Shown piece by piece: positions 1 through 9,479 of a DNA stretch of 64,000 bases (the stretch's first letter is position 1; every line of letters starts with the position of its first letter). The notes beneath the pieces are model-generated. The model worked only from the letters and a program-made list of their open reading frames with translations. It had not been told where the DNA came from and searched no databases. This DNA comes from Alteromonas halophila. Lineage in GTDB: Bacteria; Pseudomonadota; Gammaproteobacteria; Enterobacterales; Alteromonadaceae. The stretch spans positions 1-64,000 of the forward strand of contig NZ_BMXP01000013.1 of NCBI RefSeq assembly GCF_014651815.1. The letters are read 5' to 3'. Position numbers and translations under genes: made by a program.

Positions 1-25
1 GAGCCATGATCAAACTCTTCAATTA
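1..25 (-). rRNA. 16S rRNA gene, 5' end only (partial)
   Basis: The reverse complement of the first bases is the universally conserved start of bacterial 16S rRNA (AATTGAAGAGTTTGATCATG). The gene is read leftwards and the rest lies outside the window. The exact mature 5' end is uncertain by a few bases. The rrn operon points away from oriC at 42 kb, so it is co-directional with the leftward replication fork. Confidence 0.95.
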
Positions 26-102
26 AATATATCGAAAAACTTTTATGAATCGTCGGTTGACACTCTTAACGAGTGCCCACACAGATTGTCTTGTCTAAAT
101 TT

Positions 103-112
103 TTAAAGAACA
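103..112 (-). promoter_or_regulatory. boxA antitermination element in the rrn leader
   Basis: On the minus strand the sequence reads TGTTCTTTAA, one base different from the boxA consensus TGCTCTTTAA. It sits between the last rrn promoter and the 16S start, where the NusB/NusE antitermination complex binds in rRNA leaders. Assignment rests on motif and position. Confidence 0.7.
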
Positions 113-210
113 TTTTGACAACCGGCTTTGCCGATTGGCACGCTCCTGAGCTTATTCAATAAGCTTGTCGAGCTTTCTGCTTCAGGTGTTAGCCCCGAAG
201 CGGGATGCGC

Positions 211-238
211 ATTCTACGCTTTTCGCTATCTGTGTCAA
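211..238 (-). promoter_or_regulatory. rrn promoter, gene-proximal (tandem promoter 3)
   Basis: On the minus strand: -35 TTGACA (233-238), 16-bp spacer, -10 TAGAAT (211-216), followed by the GCGC-type discriminator typical of stringently controlled rRNA promoters. The upstream flank (about 239-265) is A/T-rich and resembles an UP element. It shares its downstream sequence (TGCGCATCC and a CTTCGG segment) with the two promoters further upstream. Confidence 0.8.
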
Positions 239-325
239 CAACTTTCTGAAAATTTCTTTTCTCTGCTGTTTTACGTTAGCGGCTTCGTTTTTCTGAGTTA
301 CTCAGTGTCCCGAAGCGAGGTGCGC

Positions 326-353
326 ATTGTACGCTGTTCGAATTTCCCGTCAA
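326..353 (-). promoter_or_regulatory. rrn promoter, middle (tandem promoter 2)
   Basis: Minus strand: -35 TTGACG (348-353), 16-bp spacer, -10 TACAAT (326-331), then TGCGCACC. An A/T-rich UP-like block precedes the -35 (about 354-375). Spacer length and discriminator match the neighbouring promoters, so these are tandem copies of one promoter type. Confidence 0.8.
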
Positions 354-477
354 CTATTTTTTGAAATTTATTTTCAATCAAGTTTTCTTGAAACCCTTGC
401 TACACGTAACTTATACAGTTAGGAGTAACTAGCTTTGGTTGATAAGCTGTTTTGCTTTCCTGCCGAAGCGGATGCGC

Positions 478-505
478 ATTGTAGAGATTTAATCCTCACC
501 GTCAA
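478..505 (-). promoter_or_regulatory. rrn promoter, distal (tandem promoter 1)
   Basis: Minus strand: -35 TTGACG (500-505), 16-bp spacer, -10 TACAAT (478-483), GCGC discriminator, A/T-rich UP-like sequence at about 508-525. It is the outermost of three near-identical promoters feeding the 16S gene and lies about 45 bp beyond the stop codon of the neighbouring minus-strand gene. Confidence 0.8.
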
Positions 506-551
506 CCGTTAATTTAAAAAAACTGTCATATTCCGTTTTGACCGCTTATTT

Positions 552-1604
552 TTAGTTCAACGCCCAGTATTTTAGCCTTTTTCGTAGTTTAAGTTTACGT
601 ATCAGGTTAACAGGCCTGGATTTAAGCTTACCCTGATAGTAGGTAACAAAATCATCTACGGCGTCAAGGACGCGCGCACTGTTATGCCCGTCTCTGTAAG
701 CTTCGTGCTTTGCAGTAAACTGACGAATGTTATTCATTAAACTATCAGGCCGCGATAGCCCCTTCTCAATGCCAGCCTCAATATCTGTTAACGCTGTTAC
801 ATTAAGTAAGTGCGGCCCAGGATTTGTATTGCGATATGTAACTACCGGTTTATCGAGCAACATGAACTCCAGAATTATGGAAGAACTGTCTGACAGCATC
901 ACGTCTGCCTGCCGAAAGTTTTCCATTCTGACATTGTCTTCAAAGTGGACATGTTCATATTTGTCTGCCAGTGCGCGGTATCGGGAAAGCAGTGACGCAT
1001 CGTTGATTTTAGGATGAAACGTTAATACCCAGTTCCATGGTTTGGTTTTAACCAGCTTTTCGATAGTGTCATAGATCACCGGCGCGGAACTTATGCCCTT
1101 GCTGAAGGTAGTCGCATACAATACCGTTGGGTTATCACTACTGACGCTTTCACTATTGTCTGTGAAAAAAGGATCGACTTTACACCAGCCAGTCTCATAA
1201 ACCTTAAAATGTCCGTGCTCTTGTTCGAGACGCTTAAAGTGAGTCGTGCTGGAACTTCCCTGCGTACAGTACATGTCAAACCAACCACGTATTGCAAAGT
1301 GATCATCCGTTTTACTACTTTTCTCACCGCGTTTGGCAATAGGGTAGCCATGAAATACTGACACTTTAACGCCCGGGAAAAAGTCATAAATCATATTGCC
1401 AGGTGTAAATACTGCCAGCGGATTAAACTGCTTCACTTCATCAAAGGAACGCAAGCGTCTTTCATCTGGCTGAAGCAGGTCGGCACAGCCACTCTCCAGG
1501 AACCAGGCGACGTCACCTCCACGTTTTCTTATTTCCTCCTGTAACGGCCGCAAAATAGAAAATGCATAAGGTAAAGAGGCAAATAAAAGATAGCGTTTAG
1601 ACAC
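552..1604 (-). CDS. CDP-glycerol glycerophosphotransferase-like protein
   Basis: 350 aa, GTG start preceded by AAGGAAG. The C-terminal half has features of the CDP-glycerol:glycerophosphotransferase family (GT-B-like fold): VLTFHPK around residue 195, and a DSSSIILEFMLLDKPVV stretch that resembles the nucleotide-binding end of these enzymes (the DxSS...E pattern). There is no signal peptide or membrane segment, so it is probably a cytoplasmic or peripheral enzyme. In Gram-positives the family makes teichoic acid; in gammaproteobacteria members usually transfer polyol-phosphates to surface polysaccharides. The true substrate cannot be read from sequence. It is a single gene between the rrn promoters and a divergent carbonic anhydrase gene, with no polysaccharide genes beside it. 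Confidence 0.65.
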   Translation of the reverse strand: MSKRYLLFASLPYAFSILRPLQEEIRKRGGDVAWFLESGCADLLQPDERRLRSFDEVKQFNPLAVFTPGNMIYDFFPGVKVSVFHGYPIAKRGEKSSKTDDHFAIRGWFDMYCTQGSSSTTHFKRLEQEHGHFKVYETGWCKVDPFFTDNSESVSSDNPTVLYATTFSKGISSAPVIYDTIEKLVKTKPWNWVLTFHPKINDASLLSRYRALADKYEHVHFEDNVRMENFRQADVMLSDSSSIILEFMLLDKPVVTYRNTNPGPHLLNVTALTDIEAGIEKGLSRPDSLMNNIRQFTAKHEAYRDGHNSARVLDAVDDFVTYYQGKLKSRPVNLIRKLKLRKRLKYWALN

Positions 1605-1673
1605 TCAAACTTCCTTAATGATGATAAAATCGGCGTATTGTACCAACGTTTGAATGAAAGTGAGATAGTGCCA

Positions 1674-2219
1674 ATGACTCAAACACTAAGTACTTTTAAA
1701 GGTGTCATGCCTACCATTGCCGACGGCTGCTACGTTGCAGATTCAGCCCGGTTAGTCGGTGATCTGCATTTAGGTAATGACAGCAGTGTATGGCATATGG
1801 TTGCAGCTCGTGGAGATGTGAATCATATTCGTATTGGGCAACGCACCAACGTGCAGGACGGCACCATATTGCACGTCACCCGACGCTCGGAGTCAAACCC
1901 AGGCGGATTCCCATTGATTATAGGTGATGATGTGACCATCGGTCACAAATGCATGTTGCATGGCTGCACACTGGGTAACCGTATTCTGGTTGGCATGGGG
2001 GCCATTATCATGGACGGCGTGGTCGTCGAAGATGATGTCTTTATTGGTGCGGGGACTCTTGTACCACCAAACAAGATACTGGAGAGCGGCTATCTGTACG
2101 TAGGTAACCCCATGCAGAAAAAACGCCCGCTAAAGGACAGTGAACGTGCGTTTTTAACACAGTCGGCGATCAATTATGTTGAATTAAAGAACGATTACCT
2201 TGAAGAAGGGCAACGCTAA
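1674..2219 (+). CDS. gamma-class carbonic anhydrase family protein (YrdA-like)
   Basis: 181 aa from the ATG at 1674; an in-frame TTG at 1638 would add 12 residues but the family length (about 180) favours the ATG. This is a left-handed beta-helix (hexapeptide-repeat) protein. The conserved RGDVN..IRIG..TNVQDG block is followed by the three histidines expected to bind zinc (H67, H91 and H96 by my count). E. coli YrdA has the same size. Members bind zinc, but many show little CO2 hydration activity, so the reaction is uncertain. Convergent with aroE, its usual neighbour in gammaproteobacteria. Confidence 0.88.
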   Translation: MTQTLSTFKGVMPTIADGCYVADSARLVGDLHLGNDSSVWHMVAARGDVNHIRIGQRTNVQDGTILHVTRRSESNPGGFPLIIGDDVTIGHKCMLHGCTLGNRILVGMGAIIMDGVVVEDDVFIGAGTLVPPNKILESGYLYVGNPMQKKRPLKDSERAFLTQSAINYVELKNDYLEEGQR

Positions 2220-2293
2220 TACAATGACCAGATGACGATGAACAGCGCAACCCGGCACTCGTCGAAGCGCACTGTCGCATCTTCTGTGGTTAA

Positions 2294-3106
2294 TCACTGG
2301 CTAAGCCTTGCTCTCAAACGCTCTTTCACATCAAAGGTCGCCGGATTGCATCCGGTCCAGATATGAAACGCAGCTGCGGCCTGCTCAACCAGCATGCCTA
2401 AACCGTCCGCCTGGTTTTCAGCACCGTATTCACACGCGTACTTCATAAAGGACGTCGGCTGGCTTGCATATACCATGTCATAGGCCATTTCACAGCGGGT
2501 AAAAAGTGTAGGGGCAACGCCCTGTGGTAACTCATGGTGCAAGCTGGCTGACGTGGAATTAATAATAAGTTGCCCGCCGGCCTGATCCGGCGACGCTACC
2601 TGTACGCGTGTATCGGCCACTTCATCCACCAGCGCCTGCGCCTTTGCGAGGGTTCTGTTAATGATGGCGACCTTCTCCACCCCTGCGTTGAGCAACGGCA
2701 TGATGACTCCCCTCGCCGCGCCGCCGGCTCCTAGCAGCGACACCTGCTTACCCTGCAGAGATATATCCAGTGCTGCAAGGTCACGGACCAGACCCATGCC
2801 ATCTGTATTATAACCGAAGTACTTACCGTCTACTTTCATTAAAGTGTTTAAGGCTCTGGCGACGCAGGCCGCATCATCTTTCACATCAGCCATAACAAAA
2901 GCCCGGGTTTTAAACGGCACCGTGACATTGCAGCCCACTGCGTTGGGGTCGTCAAAAAATCCCCGTACTTCGTCTTCGAACGTATCTTCCCCGGCACAGA
3001 TGCGTGAGTATTGAATGTCCTGATCACAGCTTTCGGCGAACATCTGATGAATATCCGGTGATAGACTGTGTGCAATCGGGTTTCCAAAAACGGCAAATTT
3101 CTTCAT
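2294..3106 (-). CDS. aroE: shikimate dehydrogenase (NADP+)
   Basis: 270 aa, full length. It reduces 3-dehydroshikimate to shikimate in aromatic amino-acid biosynthesis. The N-terminal substrate domain begins with GNPIAHSLSP and carries the catalytic lysine in NVTVPFK and the aspartate in NTDGMGL. The nucleotide-binding loop GAGGAARG follows, with INRT downstream in the position of the NADP phosphate-binding motif. The start codon overlaps that of the divergent globin gene: the two ATGs share the palindrome CATG at 3104-3107. It is separated from its usual partners (hemF/tsaC) by ompW and the globin. Confidence 0.95.
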   Translation of the reverse strand: MKKFAVFGNPIAHSLSPDIHQMFAESCDQDIQYSRICAGEDTFEDEVRGFFDDPNAVGCNVTVPFKTRAFVMADVKDDAACVARALNTLMKVDGKYFGYNTDGMGLVRDLAALDISLQGKQVSLLGAGGAARGVIMPLLNAGVEKVAIINRTLAKAQALVDEVADTRVQVASPDQAGGQLIINSTSASLHHELPQGVAPTLFTRCEMAYDMVYASQPTSFMKYACEYGAENQADGLGMLVEQAAAAFHIWTGCNPATFDVKERLRARLSQ

Positions 3107-3545
3107 GGGACTACTTTCATTATTTCGTAAAAAAACAGCGCCCTACGCCAATACGCCCTATCAGAAGCTAGGCGGTGATGAGGCTGTAAGACAGTTAGCA
3201 AACCAGTTTTACGATATCATGAGTACTGACCCTGCGGTAGCAGACCTGTATGCCATGCATCCGAAGCCTTTAGATAGCATTCGACATACGTTTTATCTGT
3301 ATTTGTCGATGTGGCTGGGCGGACCAAAAACCTACGTTGAGCAGCGGGGGCACCCTCGTCTTCGCGCACGGCATCTTTCTTTTACGGTGACACCGGCGCT
3401 AAAAGAGCAATGGATGTATTGTATGCGAAAGGCCATGTTTGCCAGCGTGAGCGACCTGGCGCTGGCACACGCGCTGCTGGCCGATTTGGATGCACTGGCG
3501 ACGCATATGATAAACAGCGAAAACAATGAAGATGCTCCCGGCTAA
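3105..3545 (+). CDS. group II truncated haemoglobin
   Basis: 146 aa. The sequence YQKLGG near residue 20, MWLGGP near 65 and the RGHPRLRARHLSF block fit group II (trHbO-type) globins. The proximal haem histidine is the one in RARH; W in EQWMYCMRKAM is the conserved G-helix tryptophan. Family members bind O2, NO or peroxide and act in redox or nitrosative defence. The N-terminus has about 18 extra residues. No alternative ATG lies before the conserved core, and no Shine-Dalgarno is obvious because the start lies 2 bp inside the divergent aroE start codon. The stop codon lies in a terminator hairpin. Confidence 0.88.
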   Translation: MGLLSLFRKKTAPYANTPYQKLGGDEAVRQLANQFYDIMSTDPAVADLYAMHPKPLDSIRHTFYLYLSMWLGGPKTYVEQRGHPRLRARHLSFTVTPALKEQWMYCMRKAMFASVSDLALAHALLADLDALATHMINSENNEDAPG

Positions 3546-3564
3546 GCGGGCCGGGAGCATGTTT
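3532..3564 (+). terminator. Terminator hairpin between the globin gene and ompW
   Basis: Ten-base arms (3532-3541 and 3551-3560) around a 9-nt loop containing the globin stop codon, followed by GTTTTAGG. The two genes are convergent, so it could work in both directions; the T-run is better on the plus strand. Confidence 0.7.
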
Positions 3565-3573
3565 TAGGTTTAC

Positions 3574-4245
3574 TTAAAAGGTGTAGCCGACTGAAATAGT
3601 GTACACCCAGGGGTCAATTTCAATATCCGCTATGCGGCCATCGGCACCGCCCACGTCAAAACTGGCTTCTGTATCAATATCAATCCAGCGCACTGACGCA
3701 TTCACATGCCAGGTCTTATTCACCATATAGTCCATTCCGACCTGCGCAGACAAGCCTGCAGAATTATCCAGCGACAAATCACTCAAGCCGGCGTCACGGT
3801 TGGCACCGGTAAACTCTTCGTCGTAAATAAAGGTATAGTTTAGCCCTGCCCCCACATAAGGCTGAAAGGCGGATGAAGGATCATTGAAGTAGTAATTAAC
3901 GCTCAGCGTAGGTGGCAGATGGGTCACCTCACCAACTTTATTACCTGTTCCCAGCGGATCATTCACTGAAAAATTCACATCGTGAGTGAACGGCGTTGCA
4001 GCCAGTAGCTCAACATTGATGTTGTCCGTCAGGAAATACGCAATATTCAGCCCAAGCTGAGTATTCTTGTCAATGGTAAGTGCAACGCCCAGATCCGCCC
4101 CACCGGCAAAGATATTCGAGGTGCTCTCATCCGGAGCCACGGTGGTGGCACCAGCACGCACTAAAATGTCGCCAGCCTGATGGCTGAACGTAAAAGGGCT
4201 AAAGACTGCAGCGCTAATAGCAAGAGCAAGTAATTGTTTTTTCAT
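3574..4245 (-). CDS. ompW: OmpW family outer membrane protein
   Basis: 223 aa with a Sec signal peptide (MKKQLLALAISAAVFSPFTF, cleavage around SHQA). The mature part alternates hydrophobic and polar residues as in an eight-stranded beta-barrel, with the family features AGDILVRAGATTVAP near the N-terminus, a PPTLSVNYYF strand and a terminal aromatic (VGYTF). E. coli OmpW is 212 aa. OmpW proteins form narrow hydrophobic channels and are often induced by oxygen limitation. That agrees with the FNR-like box 113 bp upstream. It sits between globin and hemF, so three oxygen- or haem-related genes cluster here. Confidence 0.92.
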   Translation of the reverse strand: MKKQLLALAISAAVFSPFTFSHQAGDILVRAGATTVAPDESTSNIFAGGADLGVALTIDKNTQLGLNIAYFLTDNINVELLAATPFTHDVNFSVNDPLGTGNKVGEVTHLPPTLSVNYYFNDPSSAFQPYVGAGLNYTFIYDEEFTGANRDAGLSDLSLDNSAGLSAQVGMDYMVNKTWHVNASVRWIDIDTEASFDVGGADGRIADIEIDPWVYTISVGYTF

Positions 4246-4357
4246 GTCGTATCTCGTCGTTCCAAGGTTGATGGCTCACACCATACCGGGCGGCAAAAAC
4301 GAGATATTGATCTAAAACAACAACGCCGGAATGAACGACCTTGCCCTATCGCTGGGC

Positions 4358-4371
4358 TTGATCCATGTCAA
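4358..4371. promoter_or_regulatory. FNR/CRP-family (anaerobic regulator) binding site
   Basis: TTGATCCATGTCAA matches the FNR consensus TTGAT-N4-ATCAA at nine of ten positions. It lies in the 229-bp gap upstream of ompW; hemF ends on the other side, so ompW is the only gene it can control from upstream. ompW is FNR-regulated in E. coli (known). The assignment here is by motif. Confidence 0.6.
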
Positions 4372-4474
4372 CCTAATGCGCCAATCAACTGCGTACGCGT
4401 TACTTACGCTTTTAACTGGCGTCAGTTTACACGCTGACAACTGACGCTATTGTGGCAACATTTTAGTATCGGTA

Positions 4475-5413
<939 letters not shown>

Positions 5414-5995
5414 TTACTCCCTGATCATTGCGCCGGTATTACCATCACGGATGACGCTCGGCTTCGAATTGCCACCTACCTCGCCCGGCACATAGGTCAC
5501 TGCGTCGGCAAACATGGCTTTGGCATCATCGATAGTAAGTGCCGGCGGCTGACCTGTCAGATTCGCGCTGGTAGAGACCAGCGGTTTACCCACCCGCTCG
5601 CATATATCGCGCACGACAGGATGACCGGTAACACGCACTGCCACAGTCGGGTGCCCGCCCGTTATCCAGTCAGGCGCCCGCGATGATTTAGGGAGCAACC
5701 AGGTATTGGCGCCTGGCCAGCTGGAAAAGATCTCGGTGCGCTTGTCCATACGTATGGCATCGTCATTGACGTATGGCAGTAGTTGCGAGTAAGTCCCTGC
5801 GATAAGGATCAGGCCTTTCTCGACGACGCGCTTTTTAAGGGCGAGCAGTTGCATCACGGCTTCTTCATTGTCGGGATCACAACCCAGCCCCATGACAGCT
5901 TCGGTAGGATAAACCAGCAGCTCACCGGCAAAAAAGCCATCCACCAGCGGATCGGTTTGTCCGGCGTTTACAACGTGCGGCGTGTCATCATGCAT
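5414..5995 (-). CDS. tsaC: L-threonylcarbamoyladenylate synthase TsaC (YrdC/Sua5 type)
   Basis: 193 aa (E. coli TsaC 190). Makes threonylcarbamoyl-AMP from threonine, bicarbonate and ATP, the first step of t6A37 modification of ANN-decoding tRNAs. Visible features: YPTEAVMGLGCDP at the N-terminus, the basic KKRVVEKGLILIAG segment, and STSANLTGQPP near the C-terminus, which lines the nucleotide pocket. The short single-domain form lacks the C-terminal Sua5 domain. Twelve bases separate it from yrdD upstream and 3 bp from hemF downstream. Confidence 0.94.
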   Translation of the reverse strand: MHDDTPHVVNAGQTDPLVDGFFAGELLVYPTEAVMGLGCDPDNEEAVMQLLALKKRVVEKGLILIAGTYSQLLPYVNDDAIRMDKRTEIFSSWPGANTWLLPKSSRAPDWITGGHPTVAVRVTGHPVVRDICERVGKPLVSTSANLTGQPPALTIDDAKAMFADAVTYVPGEVGGNSKPSVIRDGNTGAMIRE

Positions 5996-6007
5996 GACGG
6001 AGATTCT

Positions 6008-6556
6008 CTATTCTGATTGCTTATAATCGCATTCCGGCTGTGGACAGTGCAGTGCCCCTTTCTTTTTAATCAGCACAGACCACCCGCATGCCGGACACGG
6101 TGATTCGACGGGCGGGAAATTTAGCACATATCGGCAGTGCGGATAATGGTCGCATGCAAAAAACTGCTTTCCATATTTGTTAGTGCGTGAGACCAGCTTG
6201 CCGGTCTGGCACTTGGGGCAGGTAACGGCCGTTTCTTCCTGAGGCTTAAGCGGAGCAATATAGTGGCAGTCGGGAAACCCCGTACAGCCAATGAACATAC
6301 CGTAGCGCCCTTTTTTAATCGCCAGCGCTGATGCGCACTCGGGACAGTGCGTACCGTCGATGGTTTTGAGCAGCGTGGTCTGGGTATCGTGCAGGGGCTT
6401 GACAAACGTGCAGGACGGGTACCCGCTGCACCCGACAAACGGGCCAGATTTACTGTGTTTAACATGCAACGGTTTACCGCATTCCGGGCAATCGCCCATG
6501 CTGTGTTCCAGCGCATGCTCATTGGCACTGAATAACGAGTGGTCGATTTTTGACAT
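6008..6556 (-). CDS. yrdD: topoisomerase-type C4 zinc-finger DNA-binding protein YrdD
   Basis: 182 aa. Consists of three C4 zinc-ribbon repeats like those at the C-terminus of topoisomerase I (CPECGKPL...GCSGYPSC, CPECASAL...GCTGFPDC, CPKCQTGK...ACDHYPHC), followed by a fourth Cys set (CPACGW...CPQPEC). There is no catalytic topoisomerase domain. It is presumed to bind single-stranded nucleic acid; its cellular role is not established. Location between smg and tsaC is the conserved gammaproteobacterial arrangement. Confidence 0.88.
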   Translation of the reverse strand: MSKIDHSLFSANEHALEHSMGDCPECGKPLHVKHSKSGPFVGCSGYPSCTFVKPLHDTQTTLLKTIDGTHCPECASALAIKKGRYGMFIGCTGFPDCHYIAPLKPQEETAVTCPKCQTGKLVSRTNKYGKQFFACDHYPHCRYVLNFPPVESPCPACGWSVLIKKKGALHCPQPECDYKQSE

Positions 6557-6593
6557 CAGTCAGCAGGCGATACAGAGATAGCGCTACTGCACA

Positions 6594-7070
6594 TTAGTGC
6601 AACGTTCCGTCAGCTTCGTCAAATAACAAATCTTCCATTTGCGCGTAGGCATTTTCTTTACCTGGTACATTAAACAGGACCATCAGTACTACCCATTTCA
6701 GGTCTTCCAGGCAAAATTCTGAGGAGTCGATTTCCATGACGCGGTCAATAACCATCTCACGGGTGGAGGCATCCAGCACCCCTACCTGCTCGAGAAACAG
6801 CAAAAAGCCCCGGCATTCAACATCCAGACGCATTTGCTCTTCATGCGTATAAATACGACTTAAACTTGAGTTAATGCCCTTACAAAAGTAGGGCTTGATA
6901 TCTGTTTCCTGCAACGCAGCCAGCTTTTCAAGCCAGGCCAGTGCTTTATAAATTTCATCATGATGGAAACCGGCACGCACTAACTCGTCGGTCAGTTCGT
7001 CCTGATCGACACGAATTTCAGTTTCACTGTGTATGAAATTTTCAAACAGATACATGAGGATGTCGAACAT
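6594..7070 (-). CDS. smg: Smg family protein (DUF494)
   Basis: 158 aa, matching the family length (E. coli Smg 157). Acidic, helical, no signal peptide, beginning [14 protein letters not shown] as family members do. Function is unknown. It follows dprA by one base (TAA C ATG), the classic dprA-smg pair, so the two are almost certainly co-transcribed. Confidence 0.92.
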   Translation of the reverse strand: MFDILMYLFENFIHSETEIRVDQDELTDELVRAGFHHDEIYKALAWLEKLAALQETDIKPYFCKGINSSLSRIYTHEEQMRLDVECRGFLLFLEQVGVLDASTREMVIDRVMEIDSSEFCLEDLKWVVLMVLFNVPGKENAYAQMEDLLFDEADGTLH

Positions 7071-7071
7071 G

Positions 7072-8160
7072 TTATTTCCCCCTCAATTTAACGTAACCAC
7101 CAGGGACAGCGGCTACCCAACCACGCAACTCGTATTCTAATAGTGCTGCCATAACTTCATTAACTGGCAAGGCGTTGCGTTCGGCTATAACGTCAATAGC
7201 AGTGACGTCAAAATTCACACTAGCTAATAATTTGTCGGTTGCCAAGCAGTTTACCTCACTTTTTTCTTCAATGACTGCACGGTCAATCCCCGCCAGACTG
7301 GGAGCAAGCGCGTCTAAAATATCGTCGGAGGATGTTACCAGTGCCGCCCCCTGCTTAATGAGGTGGTGGCAACCGCTGGCATACGAGTGATGAATACTTC
7401 CCGGTATCGCAAAAACCTCTCTTCCCAGATCTGCGGCCAGATTCGCGGTTATCAAGGTGCCACTCTTAATTGTTGCCTCAACCACCAGCGTGCCTAAACT
7501 CAGCGCCGCAATGATCCGGTTGCGGCGCGGAAAATGATAGCGGCGGGGTCCGATACCGGGAAAGAACTCACTGATCACTGCCCCGTCATTGTCGATAATT
7601 TTTTCATAGAGCGACTGGTTGCGAAGCGGATATACCCGGTCGGGCCCAGTGCCCATTACCGCTACCGTCATGCCTGCGCTGAGCGCGCCCTCATGCGCAG
7701 CCGCATCGATACCTGTCGCCAGGCCACTGGTGACGACAATACCCGCACTACTGAGCGCTCTGGCTATTTCTGTGGCTGTGCTTTTTCCGGCATGAGACGC
7801 GCGCCGGCTACCAACAATGGCCAGCTGTGGCAGTTGCAGAGCGCCTGTATGACCGGCAACAAACAGTACCAGAGGTGGATGAGCAAGCGTCTTCAGTAAA
7901 GGTGGGTAGTTCTCATCGTCAATACATAAAAGACTGTGCTTAGTACACTGCGCCAGCCATTGCTCCGTGCGAGCCAGCCAGGTGGTATTGATAGTACCAA
8001 ACAGGCGTCTTAGCGTGTCTGATTCATTGGCTCCGGTTCTTAGCAGTTGCTCGACCGTTCCAAAGTGTTCGACCTGGGTAAGCCAGTTTCCGGGTGCAAC
8101 CCCGGCAATACTGGCCAGACTGAGCCACGCGCGGGCGCGACCGTTGAGTTGATGTAACAT
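7072..8160 (-). CDS. dprA: DNA-processing protein DprA (Smf)
   Basis: 362 aa from the ATG at 8160, which has AGGGAG seven bases upstream; a GTG at 8184 would add 8 residues. DprA binds incoming single-stranded DNA and loads RecA during natural transformation; in non-transformable species it has recombination roles. The Rossmann-like core is clear: [43 protein letters not shown] and [14 protein letters not shown]-terminal winged-helix-like domain (about 300-362) follows. It lies 29 bp downstream of the LysM gene in the same direction. Confidence 0.94.
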   Translation of the reverse strand: MLHQLNGRARAWLSLASIAGVAPGNWLTQVEHFGTVEQLLRTGANESDTLRRLFGTINTTWLARTEQWLAQCTKHSLLCIDDENYPPLLKTLAHPPLVLFVAGHTGALQLPQLAIVGSRRASHAGKSTATEIARALSSAGIVVTSGLATGIDAAAHEGALSAGMTVAVMGTGPDRVYPLRNQSLYEKIIDNDGAVISEFFPGIGPRRYHFPRRNRIIAALSLGTLVVEATIKSGTLITANLAADLGREVFAIPGSIHHSYASGCHHLIKQGAALVTSSDDILDALAPSLAGIDRAVIEEKSEVNCLATDKLLASVNFDVTAIDVIAERNALPVNEVMAALLEYELRGWVAAVPGGYVKLRGK

Positions 8161-8189
8161 GCCGTCGCTCCCTGCTAACGGCACAACGG

Positions 8190-9266
8190 TTATGGCGCGG
8201 CGACGATGGCTCCGCGTTTAACCAGTTCACTGGCTTTCGTGATAATGCCGTAACTTACATTGGAAAATGTTTTAAATACCACAAGCTCGCCAATTTTCAT
8301 GGCAGGCTGTTTTACCGTAGAGCCATCATCAAAGACGCTCTTTACCACACCGGAATCATTGGCATACTTTGGTTTTTCACCATCGATAATATCCGGCCCC
8401 TGAACATATATACCCATTACGGTGCCAGGCTCCAGCTGTCGCTTGCCAATATCGACAATCACCACATCATGCTTACCCAGTAACGTATGCTGATGCAGGT
8501 TACCGACCACATGGCCGCGCTGACGTTCAGCAGCCTGAAGCGTCAGATCCTGTTTCATATCCGCCGCTGCAGCGTAAAGACGATCGCCCCGGCGCGCTTC
8601 CTGATTTGAGTCTTCGACTTTAACCAGCCATTGCGAGATTTTGCGATCCTCGACCATTTTGGCATCGGCGATATGGTAAGCCTGAACGCCCAGCTCATTG
8701 CCGTTCATATCGATAATAGTAGCCTGCTTGCGCACCACCCGATACTGATCGTTAGCCCGGCCTTGCTTGCGACTCAGTACAATGTCGTCAGTAACAAACT
8801 GTGAGGTACCGGCATGATTGCCCAGCAAATGCGGGAGGTTGTCGTATGCTTCTCCCTCAAAAAACACATGTTGCTGTAAATACGGTTTGAGTGTTTCCCA
8901 GGACAGTGTTTCGATAGGCCGCGCTTTCACTTCACGGCGCATCCCCGGCGCCAGTGTCATCTTTTTCTTATCCGCATCCTGCGTGCGCTCGACACTAAGT
9001 ACTGGCTCACCGTCGACATACCTGATGGTCAGCACATCGCCTGGGTAAATGAGATGAGGATTCTGAATTTGTGTATTGGTGCGCCACAATTCCGGCCACA
9101 ACCAGGGCTGTTCTAAAAACATATTCGCAATATCCCATAGCGTGTCATTTTTCTTCACGGTATAGGTTTGCGGCGCGTCCTCTTTTAGCGGTACAGCCTG
9201 AACGCTGCCCCACAGCAACGCCAGCGCGCTAATCACACCTATCAGTAATGCCTTATGGCTTGTCAT
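8190..9266 (-). CDS. LysM-domain protein, secreted or periplasmic
   Basis: 358 aa from the ATG at 9266 (MTSHKALLIGVISALALLWGS), which gives a clean signal peptide; an upstream in-frame start at 9296 would put a polar extension before it. One LysM domain follows (about residues 35-85: YTVKKNDTLWDIA...NPHLIYPGDVLTI), a peptidoglycan-binding module. The remaining about 260 residues have no domain I can name. A LysM gene in front of dprA, divergent from def, is the usual gammaproteobacterial arrangement. Likely role: envelope or peptidoglycan-associated, inferred. Confidence 0.85.
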   Translation of the reverse strand: MTSHKALLIGVISALALLWGSVQAVPLKEDAPQTYTVKKNDTLWDIANMFLEQPWLWPELWRTNTQIQNPHLIYPGDVLTIRYVDGEPVLSVERTQDADKKKMTLAPGMRREVKARPIETLSWETLKPYLQQHVFFEGEAYDNLPHLLGNHAGTSQFVTDDIVLSRKQGRANDQYRVVRKQATIIDMNGNELGVQAYHIADAKMVEDRKISQWLVKVEDSNQEARRGDRLYAAAADMKQDLTLQAAERQRGHVVGNLHQHTLLGKHDVVIVDIGKRQLEPGTVMGIYVQGPDIIDGEKPKYANDSGVVKSVFDDGSTVKQPAMKIGELVVFKTFSNVSYGIITKASELVKRGAIVAAP

Positions 9267-9479
9267 AGTGGTCTCACTACCCGTTTCTACGGGCACCTTT
9301 TTGTTGAAATTTCAAGCAGTGCTACTATATCGGTAAATATAATGGAAACGACAGGACAGTTTGATTGTCTTTCTTTCCCACATATACGTTAGAATAGTAG
9401 TTAAAGCAGCACAATAAATAGTGCTGACAATTGGATCGTATACGAATTTATACACAGACCGAGATATAACGAGCAACAG

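Noticed and set aside
128..364. 78-residue plus-strand ORF over the rrn leader
   Set aside because: It lies on top of the rrn promoters on the opposite strand, has no ribosome-binding site and no recognisable protein features.
1091..1387. 98-residue minus-strand ORF inside the CDP-glycerol transferase gene
   Set aside because: It is an out-of-frame shadow of the larger gene with no start signal.
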